A stretch of 64,000 bases of DNA, from positions 186,001 to 250,000 of the forward strand of contig BGKB01000023.1 of NCBI GenBank assembly GCA_003116975.1. Reading direction: 5' to 3'. The position numbers and the translations under genes are program-made. Source of the DNA: Aurantiochytrium sp. KH105 (taxonomy: Eukaryota; Sar; Bigyra; Thraustochytrida; Thraustochytriidae). Positions 30,659 to 41,196 of this stretch are shown piece by piece (position 1 is the first letter of the stretch; every line of letters begins with the position of its first letter). A model generated the notes under the pieces. It saw only the letters and a program-made list of their open reading frames with translations. It was not told where the DNA came from and did no database searches.

Positions 30659-32140
30659 CTACTGTTTTTCGTCGGGAGGGGATGAACTCGGTGCAGCCGA
30701 GTCACCCTCGTTTGAATGAGAGGAGGCAGAACCTGCCGAGCCTGCGGAGTTGCCAGAGAATCCCGCCGAGCCCAAGGAGCCAGATGCGGAGCTAATGCTC
30801 TGGTTTGGGCCGGAACCATCGCAGTTGGACTGGGTGTCGCGAGAAAAGTTGTCCTTGCTGGGCGACTTGCGAGAATCGCTCGAGTCAGAGTTTCGGTCGG
30901 TGCGTTGTTGCTGCTGTCGAAGATTTTCGAGACCAAGGATGTGGGATTCGTGCTTGACACCCGGGTCGCGTCGTCGTGCTTTTGCGGGTTTCTGCGAGGG
31001 GGAATCGGTGGTTTGACTCGAGACGCTTGAGCCGGACTCGTTGTCGGCCTTGGGCTTTGAGGAAATGGAAGCGGCGTGACGTTTTCGATTTTTGCGGCGC
31101 GAAGAGCCCTTGGCGAGATACTTGACGGCAACGTCGGCGTCGCCGAGGATCTCAGCAAGTCTTGACGATCCCTTAATGTCAGTTTGCATGAAGGCCCAAA
31201 TAAGGCGCTTGCGTTCGTCATCGGAGGGGAAGTTGAACTCAGCAAAGCTATCGCCAAAGTAGTCCGCGGCCTTGACGTCGACGGCCAGAGCGGCACGCAG
31301 CTCCGTTGAAAAGGTGCCAAGGTGCTCGCTCTTGCCGTTGTTCCAGATGCGTGCAGTCCATGCCTTGTCACGTCTGTGCCAGGACACACCTCTGTACTTG
31401 GAGCTGACACCCTTTACAGCGAGATTGGCGTGCGCTGCAGAGTAAGGAATTTTGCCCATGGCGAAGGCGCTGCCGTCCATGGGCTGGCCCATACCTTGCG
31501 AGTGTGACATCATGCTCGAGGCCATGGTGGACCTTCCATCAATGGACTGATTGCTGGTAGACTGTTCTGGCTGTGTTGACATTTGCGGCATCTGTGGGGA
31601 CTGCTGCGGCTGCTGCATTTGCTGAAAGGCAGGACCTGTTTGATAAAAGGTGGAGAACTGCTGAGCTCCCCCGTTGGCGGGTATGAGCACCGTCTGGCCA
31701 TTTGCGGTTTGGGCCAGAGCAAAGCCAGGAGGGACGGAGAATTGGTTTTGTGCAGGCATGCCGTAGGTAGACTGCATTGTGAGCGTTCCCGAGGACGTTT
31801 GCTGTTGTGAAACAGCAGAGGGCCCCCCATTGTCGTTGCTCATGGTGTTGATGTACTGCGACTGTTGCTGGTTATCGCCTTGTTGCTGTTTCGACAAGTT
31901 GGCACTGCCGTTGTTGTTGCTATCGTTGACGTTGTACGACGTAGTGTTGGAGTCGTTGGTATTGATGGCGTTGGATTTCGAAGACCGAGACCCTGCGTCG
32001 GAGCCTGAGCGTTGTTGCTGCTGCAAGAGCATCTGAAAGTGCTGGGCAAAGTTGGCACCTTGGCCATCGTTACCCGAGGCATCTTGTGCTGGTGACGAGG
32101 AAGGTTGGCTCTGGTCGCCACCTGATGAGTTTCCCTGGGA

Positions 32141-32174
<34 letters not shown>

Positions 32175-32356
32175 AGTTGCGGCTGATGGATGACTTGCAT
32201 ACCTGCCTGTCCAGAAGGCATGTAGTACATGGGTTGCATCGTGGCAGCGTTTCCAAACGAGTAACCTTGCGAGAACATTTGCGGTTGGTTAAACGAGGCA
32301 AATTGCTGCTGCTGCTGCTGCTGCTGCATATCTGTCTGCCCGGTCATGGGTATCAT
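30659..32356 (-). CDS. AP2/ERF-domain transcription factor, Gln-rich
   Basis: A 565-residue protein. A single AP2/ERF DNA-binding domain lies at about 316-375: the SKYRGVSWHRRDKAWTARIW strand region, then EHLGTFSTELRAALAVDVKA helix and a FAEFNFP end. This is the plant-like YRG...FNFP form. The N-terminal 300 residues are Gln/Asn/Ser-rich with polyglutamine runs encoded by (TGC)n at 32142-32173 and 32303-32327, typical of an activation region. A basic stretch SSRRKNRKRH (about 420) follows the AP2 domain, and the Ser-rich tail has many acidic residues. It is likely a nuclear sequence-specific regulator; targets cannot be read here. AP2 factors occur in plants and several protist lineages. The start is the first ATG in frame. 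Confidence 0.9.
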
Positions 32357-32967
32357 TTTCGATTTGCAGACCCCCGCGCGGTGTGGCGCAATGCTAAGCG
32401 GGTGACTCTGCGTGTCCTCTGGACTTCTCTGCCTTCCGAGCCGAGCTCTGCGTTCTTGAGCTGTGGCAACCTTCAGAGAGACTCTTTTTGCCGCAACGCT
32501 GGGGTGCGGCGAGGCGCTCGCTATTCAGCTCGCTCGCTCGCACGGTCAGCGCGGCGCGGCGCAACACGTTGACGACGCCACGCGTATGTGCGTGCGTGCA
32601 AGGATTCTTTTGGGGGAGGGGTTAGGTCGAGAGAGGGGCGGGTCTCGCCTAGCCTCGCGACTTCTTCTTCTCTGTTGAAGTAGACGCGGGTCTCGCGTAG
32701 AGAAGGAGAGATTAAGAGGGGGGGAAAGGAAGGGGAGATGGGCGAAAAGAGGGAGGAGCACCTCCTCCGTGCGCTGGACGACTGTCGCGGCGCACGCTTC
32801 GCAGCGGTGCAGCCAGGCGTCGCCGCTCCGGCTCGACTCGCCTTGGCGCGCGCGCGCGCGCGCGACCGCTACGCAACGGGAAGGGACCCGGCGAAGGTGG
32901 CCAGCGCTTTCCACGGACGCCGACCTGATCGACTCGCGCTCGCTCCGCGCGGTCAATCAAGCAGCCT

Positions 32968-32999
32968 AAGCAAAGCAAGGCAAGGCAAAGCAAAGCAAA
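32968..32999. repeat. CAAAG/CAAGG pentanucleotide tract
   Basis: About six degenerate 5-bp units in the repeat-rich island. Confidence 0.8.
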
Positions 33000-33337
33000 C
33001 AGACGCACCTCTCGCGCGCAGCTCGCTCGCGCGCTCGCGCGCCGGCGCCTGTACCTGCGCGGCGCGCCTCCTCGCGCGCCCTCGCGCGCCGCTCCTCGCG
33101 CCCGCTCCTCGCTCGCTCGCGTGGAGGCGGCCGTCCGGCGCCTCTGTCTATAACGGGGCTTGGCGTTGGCGGCTCGGGGCTCGGCCTGTTGGACGCTGGT
33201 TGAAGGTTTGTCGCCCGCTCTGCTTTTCGTCCTCTTGGCGGCGCTTTCCCCCTCTCTGCCCTCTCTACACCTCACTGACCTCTCTCCACCTCACTGCCCT
33301 TCTCTCCCCGCCCCCCACTGCCGCCCCTCTCCCGCTC

Positions 33338-33339
33338 CT

Positions 33340-33375
<36 letters not shown>

Positions 33376-33437
33376 TCCTCCTGCTCTCGATCGTTCATCC
33401 ATTCTCTCCCTTCTTTCTTTCTTTCTTTCTTTCTTTC
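33338..33437. repeat. TTTC tetranucleotide tracts
   Basis: Two TTTC tracts (about 33338-33377 and 33411-33437) on the pyrimidine strand, separated by 33 bp. They are of opposite polarity to the GAAA tract 1.2 kb to the right. Confidence 0.9.
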
Positions 33438-34549
33438 CATCATTTCTTTCTTGCTTTCTTGCTTCTCGGCTTTCCCGCCTGTTGTTCCCTCTCGCCCCTG
33501 CTCCTCTGGCCTGCCTGCCCCCGTATTGACTGTGCCACAGACCCCACAGCGAGCCCGCCTGCCCTCGCGTCCTTTTCTCCCTTTCCCCCGCCTCCCCTCG
33601 CCGCCCCTCCCTCAGCCGCGCAGGCCGCCTCGGCGGCTGCTGGGGAAGGCGGCCTGCGTCCCGCGAGCGGCCTGCTTGAAACCACAGCCGGCGGCGGCCT
33701 GCCTGGCCGTGCGCTCTTGCCGCGCGTCTCGACGCCTGCCACGCCCCCTACAATCCCCCAGACCCACACCCCCCCAGCCCTCGCGGCTTTTCCCTCCCTC
33801 CCCTCCGCGCGCCGCCAGTGGTGGCCCGAACGCCCCCTGGGCGACTGTAGCGGCGCCCCCCCCCCTCCCACGCGCTCGCTGCGGGACGCTCGCGCCGCCG
33901 CCCTCGCCCTCTGCCCTCCGCCCTCGCCCTCCGTCCCCGCCCGCCTCGCCGCCGCCGCCGCGCTGCAGTCGAAATCGGAGAGGTCATGGGGGGCGAGCCT
34001 CGCGCGCGCCCCGGGAAACGCGGAGGGCGCCGCCGCGGCGCGGCGCCCGGCTGGGCGAAGCCAAGCGAGGTGCGGCGGGGGCTATTACGGAAACATATAC
34101 ACGCTCGGCAGCTGCGGTTTCGCTGCGGGACGCGTGGGGCCGCGTGAGTGCGGCGGCGCGCCAGCGCGCGCGGCCCCTCGGGGCCTGGCCACCGCGACTG
34201 ACCTCAGTAGCCCACGCGCGCTGCCGACCGCCCTTGGCCGCATGCCGCCGCGCGGCCGCGGCGACCCCGGCAGACCTCCGGCGGCTGGGCTGGTCGCTCT
34301 CCCAGGGCTCCTGCCTGTGCCACCCGCCCTCACTGTGCGTCCGTCCGGACGCAGAAGGGAAATTAGGCACGCCTCCCTTACTTTGCTGCTGCGCGATGCG
34401 CAGAGTGGAGGGTGGCCACTGCGCGATGACCTGTGTGTGGAGCGGGCGCCGAGGGAAAGAGGGGGAGGTGCGCGGAGAAGGAAGGCCGTCGAGAGGAAAG
34501 ATGGAGCTGGAGAGAAAGAAAAAGAAATGAAAAGAAAGAAAGTAAAGAA

Positions 34550-34618
34550 AAAGAAATAAAAAAATGAAAAGAAAGAAAGAAAGAAAGTAAGCAAGTAAGC
34601 AAGAAATAAAAAAATGAA

Positions 34619-34706
<88 letters not shown>

Positions 34707-34707
34707 A
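34550..34707. repeat. GAAA tetranucleotide tract with flanking duplication
   Basis: A pure GAAA run of about 22 units (34617-34707), preceded by two copies of an A-rich segment (AAATAAAAAAATGAAAAG, near 34553 and 34604) joined by AAGTAAGC units. It is the longest perfect microsatellite in the window. Confidence 0.95.
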
Positions 34708-34911
34708 TCGGTTGGGGAGAGGAGAGGGGCCGTGTTTAGAGGGGCACGGCGGGCCAGCACTGGCGCGGCGAGAGGAGCAGGCGTCGAAAGGAAGCAGCCG
34801 CGCAAGTAGGCGCGAACGAAAGAGGGGGCAACGGGGGGGAGGCCAGCAGCCAGAAACATGCGGGCAGCCCAACAAAACAGCCTCTCAGGCAAGCCAGGCT
34901 CGGGCATCCCA

Positions 34912-34912
<1 letters not shown>

Positions 34913-34946
<34 letters not shown>
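34913..34946. repeat. CCAG tetranucleotide tract
   Basis: About eight CCAG units, followed within 15 bp by the GGTC tract. Confidence 0.9.
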
Positions 34947-34959
34947 CGCCCAGATAGCA

Positions 34960-34990
34960 GGTCGGTCGGTCGGTCGGTCGGTCGGTCGGT
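34960..34990. repeat. GGTC tetranucleotide tract
   Basis: About seven GGTC units, the same companion of CCAG as at 590-769. Confidence 0.9.
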
Positions 34991-35197
34991 TGGTCTCGAT
35001 CGTTTGTTGGCTACGCCCCTTCGTTTCCAATCTTCTGACTGGCGCCGTCCGTGCAGGGGAGCAGAGGAGAGTGGGAGCGAGAAAGGGCAGGACCGACCAC
35101 GTTGTGCAGACCCCTGCCGGTGCGCGCGAAGCGCACACCGTGGCGCGCACGTTGTACATCCGGCTGCAGCGGAGCCTATATGCATTGCCGCCGCAAC

Positions 35198-35228
<31 letters not shown>
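35198..35228. repeat. CAGG tetranucleotide tract
   Basis: About seven perfect CAGG units in the island. Confidence 0.9.
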
Positions 35229-35838
35229 CCCGGCACGTAGGCATGAAGGCATTGGCGCTGCGGTGGGGCGTGGCAGGGCTGCGCCGTGGGGAGGCTGTAG
35301 TTATGATGATTCCGAGTGGCACAGATTGATTCGCGATGTTCGGCCACAGATCGCGAACACCATAGGAACGAGCCTACGCGGCGCTAGCCTGGCTGGCTGT
35401 GGCAGGCTGCCAGCTGTGGCAGGCTGACTGGCTGTGGACTGATTGGCTGTGTGGCTGCCGACGCGTGGGCTCGCTTGCTGCTGCCCTGGGCTGGTGGATG
35501 GCCGGCCGGCCTGGCTGGCTTGCCAAGCCTGGGCTGCGACCAAAGAACTGGCAGTGGCAGGCGCGTTGCTGCCCGCGGCCGCGCACAAGGAGAAGCAAGG
35601 AACAAGAAGTTCCCTCGCGCGCCGGCTCGAAGTCTCAAATTTTCTTCGTTCGTTTGATCGTTCGTTCATTTGTTTGGATGGTCAGCCTGAGCCTGAGCCG
35701 GTCCAGCGGCCAGGCGCTTTGCTCGATTCATTCTACGCATTTCCCTCTTTTCTCCGCATTTCTAAAAGGGAAAAACAACATCTTTTTTGGCGTTTGCTAA
35801 TCGCAAGACGACTCGACAAGCCAAGCTTGCTTCTGGAG

Positions 35839-35845
35839 TATATAA
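35839..35845 (+). promoter_or_regulatory. TATATAA box inside the gene-free island
   Basis: A perfect TATATAA element in otherwise GC-rich DNA, 33 bp before an ATG at 35878. It is the clearest TATA-like element noticed in the window, yet no gene is recognisable downstream. Confidence 0.35.
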
Positions 35846-36489
35846 CCCTCCGATAGCCTAAGAGCTGGTCAGGCGTGATGCTTGCCTTGAACTCGCTTGC
35901 TTGCAGCGTCGAGCGCGCCCCAACAGCGGCACCATACCTCATGTGGGGGCCTGGCCGATCGATTCCGGATGAAATGAGGAAGGCAGAATTTGTTTCCCAC
36001 ATACTCGCACTCTCCACAGCCATCAACGTCCCTCTCAGTACGTCGGAGGTCCGTCGCAGTGGTCCAGAGCGAACGCATGACGTGGAGGACGGGCTTTGTT
36101 GAGTTTCGCCAGAGCCTACCTTTGCAACCTCCGAGCTGTGGGAATATACTTTCTCCGTCCAGTATGTTCTTTCCGCCTGTTGGTTTCTGTGACGCTTTGC
36201 CCTTCTAGCATTGGGCCAGCTGCCTGAGAGCAGCATGCAGCAGATTGCCGCTCCTCGGCTGCCCGATGAATCTGGAACTGTCTGCCTGTTGCCGCTGGTT
36301 GGCGGCCTGCCCCTGCCACCGCTCTCTAGACCAGTCAGCCAGGGCCAGCTACAGCTTGCGCCAACGGCCACGGACGGCCCGGGCCGTCCGTCCGCCGATG
36401 CCACTGCGGACTCTGCCAGTGTGAGGCAGAGGCGGCCGCCGCGACACCCTCCCTCCCCACCCAGCCTCCCACCGGCACTGCCAGTCGCC

Positions 36490-36549
36490 TCGCGTGTCGC
36501 GTCGCGTCGGGTCGCATCGCGTCGCGTAGCGTCACGTAGCGTAGCGTTG
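36490..36549. repeat. GTCGC/GTAGC pentanucleotide tract
   Basis: About ten degenerate 5-bp units drifting from GTCGC to GTAGC, followed 25 bp later by a TCGA tetranucleotide tract (36573-36591). Confidence 0.85.
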
Positions 36550-38625
36550 CAGTTGCAGTTGGTCACACCTCCTCGATCGATCGATCGATCGCCATGCATG
36601 GAGCTGCGCTGCCAGTATATTATTCCGTCTCTCTCTGTCTCTCGGGGGGCGCTCCGTTCCGCTTGCGCTTCGGCACCGTCCGCTGCACCCTGCCATGGCT
36701 GATGGCTAGCTACTCATGCTATGCCGAAGGCCTGGCCTGCCAAGCCAGCAGGGCAGCTGCCAGCCTCCCAGCCAACAGCGAGCAGCCTCGGGTTGAAGCA
36801 GGCTTGCCGCGCCTCCTCTTCCTCGGCAAACACTGCAGCTCCCTCAGTTTATCGCAAATCAACTTTCTGCACCCACACTTACTCTGCCGGCCCTCCCCCA
36901 GACGCTCGGAGAGAGGGACGGCGACGTCGTTGCGGCGCAAGGCTGCGCGGGACGCAGGAGGGCAGAACGTGCTAGTGGTAGTGGACGCGCAAAGCGGCGG
37001 GACAAAGCATTGGGTGGCGGCCGCCCCACTAGTAGGGAAAGGGAGGTAGGTTTATCTGCTTATCTATGGCTGGCGGGAAGTCGGCGAGTGCGCTGGCCGA
37101 TGCCAGCTCGGTGGCGCGGGAGGGCTGCGGAAACCTGCCTTCTTATCCCGGCAGGCCTTGTGCCCTTTGACCTGCCCTGCCTTCCTCCCCCTCTTTCCTA
37201 CGCTCCCACCCCGGTCCTCCTCCTCCGGCAGGGGGAAGGCGGGCGTAGCTTCGCGCTACCGCCCTGGCAGCGCTGCCAAACCCCTTGCCCTTCCCCCATC
37301 CTCCCCTCCCTTCAGCACGACCGCCGTCGCCCGCACAGTTCGTGTTCGCAAGAACACAACCCTTTGCGCGTGTCGTGGCGCCCCGCACCATCTCTTAGCT
37401 GCGGGCTTTGACCTTTTGCCTCGTGCTCATCCCGGCATGCTGCAGGGCTACGCGCGGGGAAGCGCGCTGTGCGAACCCATGCGGATTTCCCGCAGTCCCG
37501 CAAGGCTCTGCGCCGCCCCTCTGGCCGGCCGGCCGGCCACCACCAGTGGCAGTCTACGCAGCCATCCCCGAGAGAGGGCGCTGCCATTGCAGTGTTGCCG
37601 TGGTGTGGCGCAGAAACGCGCGCCCCCTCGCCCCCTCCCTCCCTTCCTCCCCCACTCCCTCCCTCCCTCCCTCCCTCCTCCTCACCCTTCCGCCCTGGCG
37701 GCCTCGCTCCCCCTGGCGGTCCCTCCGCCGCCCCGGGGCCGCGTGGAGCGCTCTCGCGGGCGTGCCGGTGGGCAGCCGGCTGAGAGAGGCCGCCCGAGGA
37801 GCGCGGCAGTGGCGGCCAAGGATTGCACTGCGCCGGAGCCGCAGCCCTGCGCCCGGCCCTGCGCCCGCGCCAGGAACTCGGGGCCTCGCCAGCCTTGACC
37901 GCGGGCTCGCGCATGCACCGGCCTGCTCCGCCTCGGCGGCGTTTCGGGCGGCCGGTGCTACGCGGGAACCTGCGGTCTGCAGCGGCGTTCGTAGGAGATG
38001 GAGTCGCCGGCCCGGCAAAGGTCGGGGTCCGGTGGCGGAGACAGCGCCGCACCACCCCGCGAGCCCGCCAGGACCGGTAAGCGAAGCACGCAACATGACG
38101 ACCGTGAGCGGCTGCAGGGAGAACAGAATTCGACAAAGTGCAGCTGGCTGCTCGCTGACGCACGCACGCGGACGGTCGTTGCTTTGCCTGCCACGCCAGT
38201 AGCTAAAGGTTGGAAAAGTCATCGATGGCAGTGGCAAAAACTACAGCCCCGGCACGTGGTTGGTGGTTTTGATGATGTTCATCCGACACGAGATCCATCT
38301 TGAGACTCTAGACACCCTCTACTACTAGACTAGTACTAAACTGGGGAACAGCGGGAACTCCCGGTATCATAGCATTGATGACTGACGGAGCAACGAGTGC
38401 TACATTGAGCGAGCAAGCAAGCGCGCGAGGGAGCGAGCGGGCCAGAGCGCGGAAGCACGACGAACGGCGGCCGTCGACGCCGACCTTTCCGGCCTGTCCT
38501 CCCCTCTCCCCCTCCCCCGCCACCTGTCCCCACAACGCCAAGGCGCACGTTGTCCAGAACCGCCTCTTCGAGCCGACGAAGCAAAGGCGAAACGAAACTT
38601 TCGACTCAATACGCGTCACGGGATC

Positions 38626-40464
38626 ATGGCCGGGAGGAGGCTTCTGACCGAGCGCGCAGCTGCGCTCCTCGCCGTCGTCCTCGCCGCGATCGCAGTCGTC
38701 CCCTCCGTGCAGGCTGATGAAAACACCCACGTCTACGCCGACAAAGAACCCGTCGTGCTCTGGCTCAACAAGATCGGCCCGTACCACAACCCGCAAGAGA
38801 CGTACACCTACTACAGTCTCCCCTTTTGTGTCCCCGAAGGAAACTTTCACACCCGCAAAAAGTACGTCGGCATCGGCGAGGTCCTCGAAGGCAATGATCT
38901 TGTGCAGTCCGCCATGACCATGAACTTTGGCATCAATGTCCCGCGCAGGGAACTCTGCTCCCAAACGCTCACGCCAGAACAGGCTGAAACATTCAAGTAT
39001 GCCATCAGCCAGCACTACTGGTACCAGCTCTTCATCGACGACCTGCCCGTGTGGGGCATGGTCGGCGAAATCGCAGCCTCCAAAGAGGAACTCGAAGAGC
39101 TCGAAAAGGATACCTCGCATGAACACGCCGTCATGCCCTCCCACATCTTCACCCACAAAGCCCTCACGATCGGGTACAACGGAAACCAAATTATTGAGGT
39201 CAACCTCAGCTCCAAGGAGCGACGCAAGGTCGAGCCCAACGTCAAACTCGTCTTCTCCTACTCTGTCGAGTGGGTCCCCGTGGAAAAAACATTTGCAGAA
39301 CGCTTCAATCGCTACCTCGACTACAGCTTCTTCGAGCACCAAATCCATTGGTTCAGCATCTTCAATGCATTCATGATGGTCGTCTTCCTTTGTGGTCTCG
39401 TTTCTCTCATTCTCATGCGCACGCTCAAAAACGATCTTGCGCGCTACGCCACAGATAAAGAATTCGACGGCTTCGATCGCGACTTTGGCGATGACGCTGG
39501 CTGGAAACAGATCCACGGTGACGTCTTTAGAAGACCACCGCACCTGATCCTCTACGCAGCCTGCTTCGGCACTGGCATGCAAATGACTGCGCTCGTTCTC
39601 TGCGTCATTCTCATGGCCATCGCCGGATCGCTTTACGTCGACCCTGGCGCCCTCATCTCCGCAACGCTCGTATCCTACGCCGCCACCTCCGTCGTCAGCG
39701 GATACGCCTCGGCCGTTCTCTACCAGCAATATCACGCCCCGAAAAAGGGACCTCGCTGGATTGCCTGCATGCTCACCACCGCCTTGCTTCTGCCTACCGT
39801 ATCCCTTCTCGTCGTCCTCATGCTCAACGCCGTGTCAATATACCACGGGACTCAGGTCCTCATCCCCCTTGGCGCCCTAGTGTATATCGTTCTTGTTTGG
39901 GCCGTTGTCGCGCTTCCCCTCAACGTCCTCGGGACAGTCATGGGCCGCAACTGGGGCGTGCGAACACCCTTTCCTTGCCGTGTCAATGCCTTGCCCAGAC
40001 AAATCCCAGAGCAGCCATGGTTCACGCGCCACCTCGTCATCATCCCCGTCGCGGGATGGCTTCCGTACGGCGCCATCTTTATTGAGATGTACTTTATTCT
40101 CACATCCTTTTGGGCCTTCAAGCTTTACTACGTCTTTGGATTTCTCTTTGTCGTCTACCTCATTCTCATCATCGTCACGGGAAGCGTTACCGTCGTCGCC
40201 ACATATTTCATGCTCAATCATGAGGACTACAACTGGCAGTGGTGTACCTTTTATGCATCCTTCTCCACCGCCTTTTACGTTTGGTGCTACTCGCTCTACT
40301 TTTACGAATTCAAGACAAACATGACCGGATCGCTCCAGCTTACCTATTACCTGTCGTACATGACCACCTTTTGCTTTGCACTCGGGCTCATGACCGCCTC
40401 CATCGGAACTGCTGCTGCTACTCTGTTTGTTAAGCGCATCTACCACGACATTCACGTCGACTGA
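38626..40464 (+). CDS. transmembrane 9 superfamily (nonaspanin/EMP70) protein, TM9SF3-like
   Basis: A 612-residue protein (human TM9SF3 is 589). A cleavable signal peptide covers about residues 1-30 (LLAVVLAAIAVVPSVQA). The luminal domain follows with the family motifs VVLWLNKIGPYHNPQETY and YYSLPFC. Nine transmembrane helices begin at about 247 (IFNAFMMVVFLCGLVSLILM). The C-terminus IHVD fits the K/H-x-D type COPI retrieval ending of nonaspanins (KVD/KID in others). Nonaspanins act in Golgi/endosomal sorting of membrane cargo. The ATG starts the signal peptide. It converges on the Golgi pH regulator gene to its right, which acts in the same compartment. Confidence 0.94.
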   Translation: MAGRRLLTERAAALLAVVLAAIAVVPSVQADENTHVYADKEPVVLWLNKIGPYHNPQETYTYYSLPFCVPEGNFHTRKKYVGIGEVLEGNDLVQSAMTMNFGINVPRRELCSQTLTPEQAETFKYAISQHYWYQLFIDDLPVWGMVGEIAASKEELEELEKDTSHEHAVMPSHIFTHKALTIGYNGNQIIEVNLSSKERRKVEPNVKLVFSYSVEWVPVEKTFAERFNRYLDYSFFEHQIHWFSIFNAFMMVVFLCGLVSLILMRTLKNDLARYATDKEFDGFDRDFGDDAGWKQIHGDVFRRPPHLILYAACFGTGMQMTALVLCVILMAIAGSLYVDPGALISATLVSYAATSVVSGYASAVLYQQYHAPKKGPRWIACMLTTALLLPTVSLLVVLMLNAVSIYHGTQVLIPLGALVYIVLVWAVVALPLNVLGTVMGRNWGVRTPFPCRVNALPRQIPEQPWFTRHLVIIPVAGWLPYGAIFIEMYFILTSFWAFKLYYVFGFLFVVYLILIIVTGSVTVVATYFMLNHEDYNWQWCTFYASFSTAFYVWCYSLYFYEFKTNMTGSLQLTYYLSYMTTFCFALGLMTASIGTAAATLFVKRIYHDIHVD

Positions 40465-40645
40465 TCAATCTCTTTTTCAGAACAAATGCATTTGTGTATG
40501 ACCCTTGTTTTCCCTTTTTGTGCTTGCCATTCTTATTTTTTGTTTGTTTGTTTTTTCCTCTTGCCCACATAGGACTCGCGGAAAATTACAGCATTCCAAG
40601 CCTTGAACAATGGCCTACGAGGCCGCGCGGCCAAGAGCAAGAGGA

Positions 40646-40758
40646 GCAACCCGCAAAATCAGCGACATCATGATTGACAGAAAAACTCGTGGGGCCATGC
40701 GGCGGAGCAAACAAAGCAGCCCGCAAGATCAGCGACAGAATGATGGACAAAAAATGCG
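40646..40758. repeat. imperfect 43-bp direct repeat, period 70 bp
   Basis: Segments beginning GCAACCCGCAAAATCAGCGA (40646) and GCAGCCCGCAAGATCAGCGA (40716) match closely for about 43 bp, then diverge. Confidence 0.75.
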
Positions 40759-41067
40759 CAGAGGCGTTTCTACTTTACCTTACGCACAGATCCGACACCA
40801 ATGACGCCCTTCCAGGAAACTGCGCAAATTGTAAAAGGCACGTGAGGAAAAAAGTAAAACCAACACAAAGCTTCTTGAATGCCTACCTACATGATCGAAA
40901 TTCGATGCTTTTGGCATTTTATTAATCTCAAGCAAAGCACAAACGTTTCGCAAAAGGACAGCAGAGTCAAAGAAAGTGTTTACAGTAAAGAAACATAAAA
41001 AAGGGAAAAAAGACTTCAAGGAAGCCGAGCAGAGTATACAAAGACAAGAAGAGAGACGACAAAAGCG

Positions 41068-41112
41068 CATGGCATGGCACAACATGGCATGGCACGACAT
41101 GGCATGACATGG
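41068..41112. repeat. GGCAT/ACATG pentanucleotide tract
   Basis: About nine degenerate 5-bp units on the GGCAT theme. Confidence 0.85.
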
Positions 41113-41142
41113 CCGAGAAAGTGCTCCTCGATGCTTTTCCTA

Positions 41143-41196
41143 TCACCTCATCTCACCTCATCTCACCTCATCTCACCTCATCTCATCTCATCTCAT
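41143..41196. repeat. CACCT/CATCT pentanucleotide tract overlapping the GPHR stop codon
   Basis: About ten 5-bp units. The leftward GPHR coding sequence ends inside it, its TGA formed by the first repeat unit (41193-41195). Confidence 0.9.

Larger units (their letters stand above)
32357..38625. other. 6.3-kb island without a convincing gene, rich in short tandem repeats
   Basis: The largest gene-free stretch in the window, between diverging AP2 and TM9SF genes. Long frames run across it on both strands, but their products are Pro/Arg/Ser-rich, alternate Phe/Leu/Ser runs from TTTC tracts, or repeat-encoded; none shows a domain. It holds TTTC, GAAA, CCAG, GGTC, CAGG, TCGA and CCCT tetranucleotide tracts and CAAAG and GTCGC pentanucleotide tracts. 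Between about 35.64 and 36.25 kb the DNA is less repetitive and contains a TATATAA box. A 101-codon frame at 37998-38303, close to the TM9SF start, is unsupported. No transposase, reverse transcriptase or structural RNA was recognised. Confidence 0.65.
40465..41192. other. convergent 3' spacer, TM9SF/GPHR
   Basis: 728 bp between converging genes. It contains an imperfect direct repeat of about 43 bp with 70-bp period (starts 40646 and 40716), the GGCAT tract and the CATCT tract. Short frames at 40610-40804 and 40674-40925 cover the direct repeat but match nothing I recognise. Confidence 0.5.

Noticed and set aside
33160-34559. Frames of 366-456 codons in the island
   Set aside because: Products are Pro/Ser/Arg-rich or Phe/Leu/Ser runs from TTTC tracts, without domains, and overlap one another in different frames.
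35733-36599. 288-codon leftward frame, considered as a mobile-element remnant
   Set aside because: No reverse transcriptase, integrase or transposase motif could be recognised, and much of it is low complexity.
37312-38237. Overlapping frames on both strands at 37.3-38.2 kb
   Set aside because: All are Arg/Pro/Ala-rich products of GC-rich DNA; no frame stands out.
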